Assembly (NCBI GenBank): GCA_947685225.1
Contig: CANTUV010000007.1
Coordinates: forward strand, 12,420,501 to 12,484,500
Direction of reading: 5' to 3'
From: Garcia nutans
Lineage: Eukaryota > Streptophyta > Magnoliopsida > Malpighiales > Euphorbiaceae
DNA length: 64,000 bases
Shown here: piece after piece, positions 35,001 to 46,250 of the stretch
Layout of the letters: the number at the start of each line of letters is the position of its first letter
Numbering within the stretch: the first letter of the stretch is position 1
Made by a program: the position numbers and the translations under genes
The notes under the pieces: generated by a model
What the model saw: only the letters and a program-made list of their open reading frames with translations
What the model was told of the DNA's origin: nothing
The model's database searches: none

Positions 35001-36479
35001 TAATACTTTCTCTATTCTATTTTTATAGTCTATTATACCATTTTTTTTAATATTTTAAATTATAATCAACTTATCATAAATAAAATTATTGTTTTACTAT
35101 TATATTCTCATTCACATTTTTTCACAATAATTATAAATAATATTAAAAATAATTTAAAAAATATATTATATTTAATAAGGATATATTAAAAAAAATTAAT
35201 TCTTAACTAATTTAATTATATTTTATTAATATATATATATATATGTATATGTATATGTATTACGCTGCTTCCTTTGATGAAGCTTTTCTCTCGGGTATAG
35301 AGCATTCTAGAATCTTGATTTTATAGGTTTGTCGCCGGCGTACTTACGGGCAACAGCCCTGGATCTCCTACCATTTCTCTCTAGTTTCTTCAAATCTCAC
35401 TTTTGTGTTTCTTATTTCTTTTCCCTTTTGGTTTTTGCTGAGAGCTTCTTGCAACTAATGCTCTCCGATGAGATCACCCTTCACTCTACCAGTACAGATC
35501 CCCTAGCTATATATATATAGCTATTGGTCTCACATGCATCACAACAATACAAATTAAAAAAAAAAAAGTTTAGAATAATTATCGTATTTATTTAACAGTG
35601 ATGTCTATTGATCTGAAAACGGCTCCTCTCATACATTTATTTTTGAGGATTGAGGTGGTAATCAAAGTTTCTCACGGATTCTTCGTGTAATTCCCTGTTA
35701 CCCTCTTTTTCTTCATCATTATTATTCATTATTTTAATACTTTTTACACCTATTTAAATTTTTTTTTTCTTTTCGCACCAAAATATATACTAATTAATAT
35801 TAATATCAAATTCAGAGATTCATTCAATTGAATTTTTTTTTGTTTGAATTTTTTTATATTAATATTCAAGAAATTATTCCTGTTTATGTACTATAAAATG
35901 AATAAACAAAGTACCATTGAAATCATTTAAATGAGATAGTAATCAATTTTTGAAATATGTTTAAACTAATTGAAGAATATTCATCTTTAAATCATATATA
36001 TATATATTCAATTTTTTGATAAATTCATTTTTTTAATATATATATATGATTAAAATTAAATTGTTTAATACATTTTAATTTAGAAAGTTAACCAAGGGTT
36101 TAATCACTTTTTTTTTTGTTTTAGGATGGAGAATAAAATGTCTAATTTTAAAATCACCTCAAATTTTTCTCAACTTGGTCATAAAATCATTCCAAATTAT
36201 TTTTTTCTATATTAATTTAGTTCTATCCCTATCTCTAACTATATAAATTTTTAAATGTTTTTTTTTACAGAGGTATCTCTAAATTTTTATTTTACATGGT
36301 TAAACTATTTTAATCTACATTTTTTATTTTATTTTAATAGAAATTATTGTCACCTTTTTTTAACGTATTCATCATAAATTTTATTTATAATATATTCATA
36401 CATTCATCTCAGTCTATAAATTTAAGTGTCAAATTTCTTTTTTCATGAGTTTATTATCGGGATTTAATTTTTAAAATTA
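27761..36479. other. Long AT-rich intergenic region
   Basis: No credible gene. It holds (CAA)n at about 28275-28292, (AT)n or (CT)(AT) tracts at about 29053-29086, 29823-29845 and 34673-34694, a G9-10 run at about 30444, and a 152-bp tandem duplication at 31714-32018. Open frames (for example 32450-32683, 35329-35520) are short, isolated and carry no recognisable domain. Distal regulatory DNA of the kinase cannot be excluded. Confidence 0.65.
31714..32018. repeat. Tandem duplication, 152-bp period
   Basis: The block starting CCTAAAAGCTAACTAAATTT at 31714 recurs at 31866 with only a few differences, including GACTTGTTAAAGGAAG(G)CTTAATCC and a shared end ATGGTATAATATATAATAT. Confidence 0.85.
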
Positions 36480-36660
36480 CGACCGAAATTCCCACCACTT
36501 TTGACGGCAGGCGAGACTGATAAGAGACACAACTCGCACTCAAAACGGCGTGTAGCCGGGTAGGGATTATCCCATCAGACAAAGTAACACCGTTTTGCAG
36601 TAATACGACGCCGTTGGAAGAGCAGATGCCTTTTTGTTAGTCAATTGCATGCTTGAAAAA
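36480..36660. other. GC-rich island with ACGACGCCGTT motifs
   Basis: A sharply less AT-rich patch holding AAAACGGCGTG (about 36542), ACACCGTTTTG (about 36587) and ACGACGCCGTTGG (about 36605). ACGGCGTCGTT-like motifs are common near plant transcription starts (general knowledge). No ORF is evident. It may be a regulatory region or the leftover of a lost gene, 1.5 kb upstream of the kinase. Confidence 0.4.
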
Positions 36661-36794
36661 TGGATCTTCAAAATCGGTGCACAATGCACACACAAGCGCT
36701 TTTTAAAAGAAAAGAACAAACGCTTTTTGACCGACTACCTTCCAGAAGGGACAGTTCTTGCCTTAGAATAAAAATACTAAATTGAATTAAATTA

Positions 36795-36884
36795 ATTCAA
36801 ATTAAAAATATTTTATATATTAATTATATTAAAAAAATAATTATTTTTTAATATAATTAATATATAAATATTTTTAATTCGAAT
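36795..36884. repeat. Foldback MITE-like palindrome M1
   Basis: Two arms of about 45 bp (36795-36840 and 36841-36884) are near-perfect reverse complements (ATTCAAATTAAAAATATTTT ... AAATATTTTTAATTCGAAT) with almost no loop. Related to M2 and M3. Confidence 0.7.
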
Positions 36885-38045
36885 CATCCACTTATCATTT
36901 TTATAACAAAAATGCCACAGGCACAGAATTTAAGGGGGAGGCGTAAAAATGTCATGAAAGGAATCAATTATATTTATTATATTCTCTAATTTTCCTGCAT
37001 GAACAGTATAATTATATAATTATGTTTATGATTTTTTTTTAGCAAGATTTTTTTTACAGTCCATTGGATTCCACTTAAAATGATAATTGATGAATAATAA
37101 TTTTTTTAGGCAATTCCTTTCTGGATGTCACCGTATACTCATTTGAGCTTTAGAGAACAAAGCCTGGTGGTTGTGTCAGCTCATTTAGCATGCATATATA
37201 TATATTCTCTTCTAATTATAATACTTAATTATTATAACAATTAATCATTAATCCCTCATTTATTATCCATTACACTTTTGCTTTTATGAAAATTAATTAA
37301 TTAATTGGTGTAACTTATAACTAACAAGATGGTGTATATATTATGGTTAATTCCTTTTATGTTATATTAAATTTATTTTTTACAATCGGAAAAATATAAA
37401 TATATATATTTTTTAAATATTGACAAGATTTATTTTGATTAAAACTTGTTTTTATCTTATTCAAGCTCAATTTTTTTTATAAATTATATAAAAACTATAT
37501 ATATATATAAATTAAACTCACTCTTGTTGTGCATCCCAAATGTATTTTCAATTAATTTAATTAACTTATTACCATTTTAAAAAATAGTTAACTTTAGTTT
37601 GATATAATAATATTAAAATTACACATAAGCTATCTAAGTGATGCTTAGTTCAAATCCCAATAGAAATTAAAATGAAAAAGAAAAATATCTATCATGGCTT
37701 CAACACAAGGCTTTTCTATATGAGAAACATTGGAATCCTATATAATCTTTGAATTTACTATTCTTAGTTAAAGTACAGGTAAAAGAGAATGCCAAATTCG
37801 AGGTATTTTAATAAAGGAGGGGCACAAGTGTGAGCCTAATAAAAACATATGGACTTTTTTTGAATTTGATTAAAGTTTCCTAAAGCCAAAGTCTATCTAT
37901 TGGTAACAAAAGTTACAGTTTGTAACTTTATTTCTTTTTTTTTTTTGAAATGTTATTTGAAAACGTATTTCATTTTATTTAATCAAACACATTATAATGT
38001 TTTCATGTGCTACAAAAACCCATATGACCGACCCTTACAAATTCA
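36885..38045. other. Upstream region of the kinase gene
   Basis: AT-rich promoter-proximal DNA with no competing gene. No motif beyond the TATA box noted separately is clear enough to name. Confidence 0.5.
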
Positions 38046-38059
38046 TATATATATAAATA
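38046..38059 (+). promoter_or_regulatory. Putative TATA box of the kinase gene
   Basis: TATATATATAAATA lies about 61-74 bp before the kinase ATG, leaving a short 5' leader of perhaps 30-45 bases. The surrounding sequence is AT-rich, so the assignment rests on position. Confidence 0.5.
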
Positions 38060-38114
38060 ACATATAACAAGCTCTAAATCCCAAAATACACTCAAAAACC
38101 TTCCTATATTATCA

Positions 38115-38132
38115 ATGCCATGGCCGCCATAA
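38115..38132 (+). other. Five-codon upstream ORF overlapping the kinase start
   Basis: ATG CCA TGG CCG CCA TAA begins 5 nt before the main ATG in another frame and ends 10 nt after it. Its context is weak (T at -3), while the main ATG has G at -3 and G at +4, so leaky scanning is expected to favour the kinase start. Confidence 0.6.
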
Positions 38133-40637
38133 CACCAAGAGATGAATCTGACTACGACAGTAGTTCTTCTTCAATAACAATACCGGACTCTAGCCGGAGT
38201 TCGATGAGCAATCTAAGCTTCGGAAGTCGCCGGAGCTCCATATTAGGGACATCATCAGAATCATCATCAATAATCTCATTTACCCATAAACCACATAAAG
38301 CCAACCAGGCTGCTTGGGAAGCCATAAAACGGCTGCAAATAGCGTATGGCCGAATTGGGCTTGACCATTTTCGTTTACTTGGGCGATTAGGCAGTGGGGA
38401 TTTAGGGAATGTTTATCTTTGCCAGATAAGGAACCCTGTGGTGGGTTTGGGTCAGTGGTTTTATTATGCTATGAAAGTGGTGGATAAAGAAGCTCTTGCT
38501 ATAAGGAATAAGTTACATAGAGCTGAAATGGAGAAGGAGATATTGAGTATGCTTGATCATCCTTTTTTGCCTACTTTATATGCTTATTTTGAAGCTTCCC
38601 ATTATTCTTGCTTGGTTATGGAGTATTGTCCTGGTGGTGATTTGTATGCTGCTAGACAACGCCAACCCGGAAGGCGCTTTTCCATTTCTTCCGTTAAGTA
38701 AGTATTTTTCTTAGGGTTTCTAGTGTTTTTGCTTATAACATTTTAACTAGTTCCTTTAAAAAAAAGGCTTTGAGTTTGATTTAAACTCACAACTTAATTA
38801 ATGATTAATTAGTGGTCATGAAAAATAACTCGGTAAGGCTTAGTTTGTATTGGACTGAAAGTTCTCCGATTCAAGGGGCGAAGCCAGGCTTTAAAATAAA
38901 GGGGGATAAATTTTTTTTTACAAATGTTAATTTTTTTCCGTAAATATTTATCTCTTCTTTTATTTTAATAGTATTTTATAATTTTATAAATTTATTAATA
39001 ATATATTTTTATTATTAAAAAATTAATTAATAAAAAAATATTAATATATATGTGTACAGAATTTTAAATTTATAAAATTGTTCATAATAAAAATAAAATA
39101 AAGAGAAAAAAAATTAAATAATGAATATAATTTTTTAAAAAATAATTAAAATAAATGAATTATTTAATTCATTAAATGAGTTCAAATTAATTTAGTTGAA
39201 AAATTTATTCCTTTCTTTATTATTTTTTTATATTTGTATATTATTAATATTTTGTCAATTTTTTAAAAGAGAACTATTGGTTATAGAATAAATAATTTAT
39301 TATAATTTTTTTAACTTCTTGTAAAAATTAAAAAAAAAAGAAAAATTTAAAATTTTTAAAAAAATTAATAAATAATTTAAAAATTTTTAAAAAATATTAT
39401 ATATATATATATTTAAAAAGAGAAGGGGCAGCTTCGCCAGTGAGTTCAAGTAAATCTATAACTTTTGAAAATCACTAATTAAATTTAATTAATTTGGATT
39501 GCTGGTAATTTTTTTTAATCCTAGTTATGAAGGGCATAATTAGTGTTTTCGTGTACTTATTGCGTTTGGAAATGAAACAAGGACGTGACTAATTATGACA
39601 TATAATTAATTAGTCTTGAAATAATTACTCCATATGATTATCATTATTATTACTATGGTTTTCAGTAAATTAGAGTAGCAGTAATTAGTAACTAAGTTAA
39701 TTATGGTTGTATATTTATTCTGTACAGATTTTATGCTGCAGAGACGCTCTTAGCTATAGAGTATCTCCACATGATGGGAATTGTTTACAGAGACCTTAAG
39801 CCAGAAAATGTTCTTGTAAGAGAAGATGGTCATATAATGCTTTCAGATTTCGATCTTTCTCTCAAATGTGACGTCGTTCCAAAGCTTTTAAAATCACATA
39901 AACCCAAGTCTAACAACAACTCGGAACCCACCATTAATGATGATAATACCTGTTTTACTCCTTGTTCCACGCCTATACACCCTGTTCTTTCTTGTTTCAA
40001 GAAAAAAATAACAAAGAAACCTTCAAAAATCACAACAATCACAGAACAAGTAGTTCTTGATCATGATCATCAAGATCTTGACAACCCAGAATTAGTTGCT
40101 GAACCAATCAACGCTAGATCTAAGTCCTTTGTAGGGACCCACGAGTACTTAGCACCAGAAGTGATATCAGGACAAGGTCATGGAAGTGCAGTGGATTGGT
40201 GGACTTTAGGGGTGTTTTTGTATGAATCATTGTATGGAAGGACTCCTTTCAAAGGTGAAAATAATGAAAGGACCTTAATTAATATACTTAAACAACCCTT
40301 AACTTTTCCAAGAATTTTGGTTACTAGTAACCAAGAATATGAAGAAATGGTAAAAGTTCAAGATCTTATCACAAAACTTCTTGTCAAGAATCCCAAGAAA
40401 AGAATTGGAAGCATAAAGGGTTCTGTCGAAATCAAGAGACATGACTTCTTCAGGGGTGTGAATTGGGCTTTAATTAGGTCTGTTAGGCCACCAGAAGTCC
40501 CTAATAATGATCGTAATCTTTGCAAGATCATTAATAGAAATACTAGTGGCAGTAGACCTCATCATTTACCAAAGTTCACCAAGAAAGAAAAACAAGAACC
40601 TTATCAAATCCCTCATTATCATTTTGATTACTTTTAA
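38120..40637 (+). CDS. PID2: AGCVIII Ser/Thr protein kinase, PINOID2-like (2 exons)
   Basis: Exons 38120-38697 and 39728-40637, GT...AG intron, 495 residues. The N-terminus is Ser-rich (residues 9-55). The kinase domain starts near 84: glycine loop GSGDLG at 91-96, Lys119 in AMK, helix-C Glu138, catalytic YRD at 213-215 followed by LKPEN, and the DFD variant of DFG at 233-235 typical of plant AGCVIII kinases. An insertion of about 85 residues (239-325), with a basic KKK..TKK patch near 284-290, precedes SFVGTHEYLAPE (326-337). The protein ends in FDYF, a PDK1-docking (PIF-type) hydrophobic motif. Resemblance over the whole length, including N-terminal style and KANQAAWEA, points to PINOID2-type rather than PINOID, WAG or D6PK; the symbol comes from memory, not a search. 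The family phosphorylates PIN auxin carriers or related targets at the plasma membrane. No stops or missing key residues: it looks functional. Confidence 0.92.
38698..39727 (+). other. Intron of the kinase gene, with a putative insertion
   Basis: 1030 bp from GTAAGT to TGTACAG, splitting a Lys codon (AA|A, residue 193). The position just before FYAAE matches the usual single intron of this kinase group (family knowledge). It contains a possible non-autonomous insertion at 38876-39444, flanked by TTCAAG, with GGCGAAGC / GCTTCGCC near its two ends. Confidence 0.85.
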
Positions 40638-40677
40638 TTTATTATATTACTAGTACTAATTACTATAAAAAAATGTA

Positions 40678-40683
40678 AATAAA
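40678..40683 (+). terminator. Putative poly(A) signal of the kinase gene
   Basis: AATAAA about 40 bases after the stop codon, in an A-rich 3' UTR. Confidence 0.5.
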
Positions 40684-40689
40684 AATAGG

Positions 40690-42850
40690 TAAAACAGGAA
40701 GCCCCCACCCCAAAAAAAGAAAAATTCAATGTATGACACTAAATATGGATAGTGTTGTTTTAATTAATTTCCTCTGTTTTTCCTACTAATTAATATATTT
40801 TTGTTTAGCGTGATTAGTTACATATTGGTTTTGATTAATTGATCATATTTGATTATAATATATGAATGTTTATATATATGCAATTAATGTGAGAGGCTTA
40901 CGTGTAAATAGATAGGATCCCATAATTGTGGCAATGTGATGATCCTCATGAGAAGTGTATAAAATCACGTGATAGTAATTATAATCAATAATGGTAAATG
41001 GATCAAATTGATCCGAGTTAAAAATTCTTTATGTATTAAATAAATTATTTCTCTAATATATTTAATATATAAAAAGTTTTTAATTTAGATCAATTTGATC
41101 CATATAATATTTTTGTATAATAAAAATAATAATAATGATAAAATAAAAACCATTGGAACTTTCTTTTTCTTTTTCACTCATTGTCAATTTCATGGCAATG
41201 CATTCACATGTCCTTTCACGGATTCAAGCAAAGAAACATCATTTCTCCCCGCTCCTCTCTTCTTTTTTTATGTGTTTTTTTTTTATTTTATATATAATAT
41301 TAATTAATATTTTTATAAAATCTAATTAATAAATATATATTATATCTGTTTTATTTAAATTATTATTTTATAAAAAAGTTATTTCACTTATATTGTCACT
41401 TTATAAAATCAATAAAAATTAATTAATTTTTTTCTATCTAACTCTTATTATTAATGAGTTAATTAATAAAGTGAGAATATAGTATTTTTAATATTAATGA
41501 GTTAATAGATGATATTTTAATCCATTCAAAGTAATTTTATATATTTTTAAAAGAATTTAATTATTTTTTTAAATAAATTTGCATGAGTTGAAGGCAACAA
41601 TTTAAATATGATAGATGTAGTATTTACTAATTACTACTTCATTTGTACTAAATTAATAGTCATTTTTTTATTTATCCCAAATTATAATTTACTTACCATT
41701 TTATCAAGTTAATTAATATGTTAAATCTCTTTTATATCTATATTTAATGTTATTAACAAAAATATTTAATAAACATATCTCATATTAAAATAAAATTATA
41801 ATAAGAAAAATACATATAAGCTTATATTTTTAATAAAAATAAGAAATATCTCTTAATTTTTATGAAAAAGAAAATTATATATCTATCAATAAGAGAATAT
41901 CAAATTAAAATTATAGTAACATTTTTTTTCATACTTATCATTCACTTTCATTGAACTCCCATTTCATCCTTTAATTTTAAATTTCCATTTCATCCTGTAA
42001 AATTGTTTGGATTGATGTAATAGGAAGAATAAGATGAATTGATGGATGGAGTGGGCTTAGAAACCTGGGAAGAGCATATGCGGTAAAAAAACATATAAAG
42101 AGAACGTCAAACAAAGCAAATAACTTTCAACAGAGACCAAATTGTGGAAGCAAATGATGGGAATTTTTTGGACTGCCAGTGGTCAGTGGTCAGCATATTT
42201 GGCAGTAGCACGCGAGCTTTTTTCTTTCCCTTTCTTTCTCCACTATGGTCTGTAAATAGCTTATTATGGCTATATATAGCATATTAAGCATGCATACAGA
42301 AAGTGACAGGTTTTATCTTCTTCTTTATAAGTATAGATATTCCACATTCTGATCTCAGATTCAAGGCCAGATGTTTCGCCAATATGGAAAAATAAATGAA
42401 GTACAAATTTGCTCGATGAAAAGAAGATTACTTATCTCCTTTTTTTCTTATTGTTCTTCTTTTTCATTTTTGACACTTTAGTTTTAGTATACTACTCATC
42501 ACAAAATATCAAAATCTTGGAGAATGGTTTTTTTCTTTGGAGATTGGAAGGATATATATTCCGTTTTTTTTTTTTTTTGAGAAAAAAAAGATAAGTCACT
42601 AATTAAAACACTTAAAATTAAAATTTCCAACAGAGCGTATAAAATAGCTTATAAACTTTAATTTTAAGCTAATGTATTTGTTTGAAAATTTTTATAAGCT
42701 TATATGTTAAAAAAAAGAGTTGGGAGAATCAACTTATTATTCTAGCACTTAGAAATACTTTGTTTATAAGTTAAATTGATCAAGTAATTTAATATATATT
42801 ATTTTATTTATTTTTTATTTTTTTAACAAAAAGAGGCAAACAACACAAGA
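40690..42850. other. Intergenic, AT-rich; contains foldback M2
   Basis: No gene found. Short open frames at 41095-41307 and 42409-42594 are low-complexity Phe/Lys-rich translations of A/T tracts. The M2 palindrome at 40999-41102 lies here. Confidence 0.6.
40999..41102. repeat. Foldback MITE-like palindrome M2
   Basis: Ends TGGATCAAATTGATC ... GATCAATTTGATCCA. The arms pair over about 43 bp with an AT-rich centre. Shares the GATCAAATTGATC end and TTAAAA...TATTAA body with M3. Confidence 0.72.
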
Positions 42851-42851
42851 A

Positions 42852-43280
42852 CTATATAGAAACTGATCTTGGAAAAGCAACGCCAGCAAGATCCTCTAAG
42901 TGAATACTATGCACCTGCTGTGGAGATAGATTATAAGAGACATAACCAAGATGAAGATTAAAGCCATTATTCTCCATACAATCAGCTCCTCTGTTCCCTT
43001 CTCTACAGACACACTGAACATGGACTACCCAGCTCCTTGATATCCAAGATTTGATCTCCTGAAGGATATCTAGATTGGCATTCACCTAATTGTTCCTCAA
43101 CTTAATAATCTGAACCGCAAGAAGACATCCATCTTAAGAATCACTTTGCGACATCCCAGATCCCATGCCATTCACAACCCATCCACAGCTCCCCATAATT
43201 CAAATTGAATCAACTAATAATTGCCAATACAACGACTAAAACCGCCTATCCAATTCTCCTCAGCATTCCTTCCTAGCTAG
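42852..43280 (-). pseudogene. RNase H fragment of a LINE (non-LTR) retrotransposon
   Basis: On the minus strand, 43085-42852 reads WVVHVQCVCREGNRGADC followed by a C-terminal tail (GVAFPRSVSI), which is the end of the RNase H domain of plant LINEs. Upstream to about 43280, broken frames still show an ELWGA...AWDLG-like part. Reverse transcriptase and endonuclease are not seen. It is a decayed, truncated relic. Confidence 0.65.
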
Positions 43281-43520
43281 GCCCTCATTAAATGATATTT
43301 ATTTTATTACTCATGAAATTAATCAATTAAATAGTTTTTTTAAGTCATTTTAATAATAAATACTATATTTATTATCTTTTACCAAAACTCCATCTGTTTC
43401 AAAAAAAATATGTCATTTTTTTTTATAAATTTTAAGAAAATATAATTAATGCATTGACAATTCATATGCTTCTCTTTTTTACCATTGTTCATATATTTAT
43501 TTTACAAAAATACTATATGT

Positions 43521-43684
43521 ATCAAATTGATCCAGATTAAAAGTGTTTATGCATTAATTGCATTAGAAAAATAACTATTCTAACATTGCATTTATTATTA
43601 TTTTTAACAATAAATGCAATGTTAAAATAGTCATTTCTCTAATACAATTAATACATAAATACTTTTAATCCAGATCAATTTGAT
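43521..43684. repeat. Foldback MITE-like palindrome M3
   Basis: Arms 43521-43596 and 43609-43684 are about 90 percent reverse-complementary (ATCAAATTGATCCAGATT ... AATCCAGATCAATTTGAT) around a 12-nt loop, making a long hairpin. Longest member of the M1-M3 family. Confidence 0.82.
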
Positions 43685-45099
43685 CTATTTAACATTGCTC
43701 TTTATTATATCTTGAAAATAATTCAAACTATCATTAATTTTTTATTTAAAATGTGAATTTATTAGAATGTAAAATAGAAAAAAAATATATTAAATATATT
43801 CTATAAATAAAAGTGGATAATTATTTTGGGATATTTTAAAATAAAATAATAGACAACCTTTGTGGGACGGAATGAGTATATTAATTATTTATCAACCACA
43901 AGGGCTCAAAACAAATAAATAACTATTTAAAACTTTAAATATTTATATAAGCCTCATAAATACCAATTTCTTTAAGTTAGATCAAACGCTTTCTTAATTA
44001 ACTGGTTTAAGTTATTTGATAAAATTTATCTCAAATTTTCAATTATATTTAAAATCATTTATGATGATAAATTAAATTTTTGTAACTTAAAATTTATATT
44101 AATGTAATAAGTGAGTAAAGTTTTAAATATTTTTATAATTTAATTAAACTTACATAACTAATAATTTGACACCTTAAAATTTATTATTTAATGTCAGTTT
44201 CACTAAATACTAATTACTCAATTAAGCTGGTCAATATGATATATAAATTTTCATTCTAATTAGCTAATGTTTTTTAAATACATCATTAAAAAAAAGGCTA
44301 TATACTAATAACTAGCATAACACCAAGAAGCAACCTTAATTAATTAGTTTGCAAATTAATGTTGAAGAAAAGGGAATGTAGATTAAATCAAGATATTGCA
44401 AAAGTTGAATATAGCTTTTGACTTGTTTTATGGTCATCTTTTCAAGCGAAAGTTACCTCTTTAGTCTTTATTTGTGTTGGGCATTGGCCTTCTAGCATGC
44501 GTTTCATAGTGAAGGACAGAAGGTTGCAATTCTAAACTTTAGAAAAGTCAAGTAATTTCTTTATCTATCTATCATTCTATAATCTACCCATAATATATAT
44601 ATAAATACATAAAGAATGGGATGCATCTATAATTTATTTATATATATATATATATAAAGAAAGGGAACATGTTAATAAAGCTATCATAAAAATAAAAAAA
44701 ATTATAAAATTTATTAGATTTTTAAAATATGTTCGAAAGTATACCAAAATTTGTAATTAATTTATAAATTTATCATATTCATATAATTTATTATGCATTT
44801 ATTGTGAGTGTATTATGAATTTTTTATACATTAAATAACTTTTATAAATTTATTAATTATGAGCTTATTATATACTTTTATGAAATAACCAAAATGGCTC
44901 TACTAAAACATGAAAAAATTTTACAAAATATGGTGAGAGACTTAGTTTTCCTTATATATAATATATAAGGAAAATTACACAAATAATATAAAAAATTTTA
45001 GTTTTAAAAGATGATGATAAAAAAATATTTACAATAATACGGTAAAACTTCCAATTAATAAAAATACACTACTCAGTAAAACATGGAAGCTTTAATTAC
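43685..45099. other. Intergenic, AT-rich
   Basis: No gene seen. It includes an R1-related repeat at 44676-44950 and an (AT)n stretch near 44639-44656. Confidence 0.6.
44676..44950 (+). repeat. R1-related dispersed repeat, copy g (diverged)
   Basis: Has the R1 order: AAAAATAAAAAAAATTATAAAA, ATATAATTTATTATGCATTTATTG, TGAAATAACCAAAATGGC, then ATATGGTGAGAGAC. Closest to copy c at 13494-13742. Confidence 0.5.
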
Positions 45100-45439
45100 A
45101 AAACGGTAATCCCTTAGTAAATTATATCTATAACATATAAAACATATAAAATAACATAAACTACATGTAAAACAATATAAAAGACATATAAATCAATCAA
45201 TAAATATCATATATAATATATAATCAATATAGAAAATTTATAGTGAACAAATAAACTTGTATATGTCATTTTATATATAATATATGTTACATATAATTTG
45301 ATAAATGTAATAAATTTCACATTAAGAAACATATACAAACTTATATATATAGTTTATATAATTTGATAAAATGTGACCTCGAAACTTGTATGCCATTATA
45401 TATAACATATAATGAGATATATAAGATGAATTCTAGATT

Positions 45440-45478
<39 letters not shown>

Positions 45479-46250
45479 TATATATATTACATATAATTTG
45501 TTAAATATAATGAATACCATATTAATCAGCATATATGAACTTTTATATGATCTTTATATGTTTTATACAGTATGTTAAATGTATGGAATTCCATATTTAT
45601 ATATACACATATATATGTTACATATATTCTCTAATATTTTTTTTTGTAAATCAATTAATATATATTATTATATGAAATATATATATATATAAACATATAT
45701 ATATATATTACTTTTTATATTAATATTTTTTTTACAAATTAATTAATATATGTTGTTATATGTAATATATATAAACATATAACAACAGATATTAGTTTAT
45801 ATATTGATATTTTATTACAAATCAACTAATATATATTATTGTATGTAACATATATCAATATATATTAATTTGTATATTAATATTTTATTACAAATCAACT
45901 AATATAGTTCGTTATATGTAATATATATCAACATATATCAGTTACTATTAATATTTTTTATAAATCAATTAATATATATTATTATATATAAGATATATAA
46001 ATATATAACAGCATATATTAGTTGTATATTAATATTTTTTTATAAATCAATTAATATACGTTGCTATATAAAATATATGTGAATATATAACAGTATATAT
46101 TAGTTTATATACTGATATTTTATTATAAATCAACTAATATATGATAGTTTGTAATATATATTAATATATATTAATTGGTATTTTAATATTTTATTGCAAA
46201 TCAATTAGTATATGTCGATATATATTTTATATAACTATATATATAGACGT
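45100..46250. repeat. AT-rich tandem repeat region including inverted S1 satellite
   Basis: 45100-45600 has imperfect units around CATATAATTTGATAAATGTAAT. From about 45630 to 46230, units of about 85-90 bp follow the pattern CAAATCAACTAATATATG, TTGTTATATG, AACATATAACAACA, TTAATATTTTATTA, the reverse complement of satellite S1 at 5169-5700. A compound (AT)n(GT)n microsatellite lies at 45440-45478. Confidence 0.75.

Noticed and set aside
45630..46230. Possible CRISPR-like regular repeat array
   Set aside because: Repeats are imperfect, AT-rich and contiguous without unique spacers, in a plant genome; it is satellite DNA.
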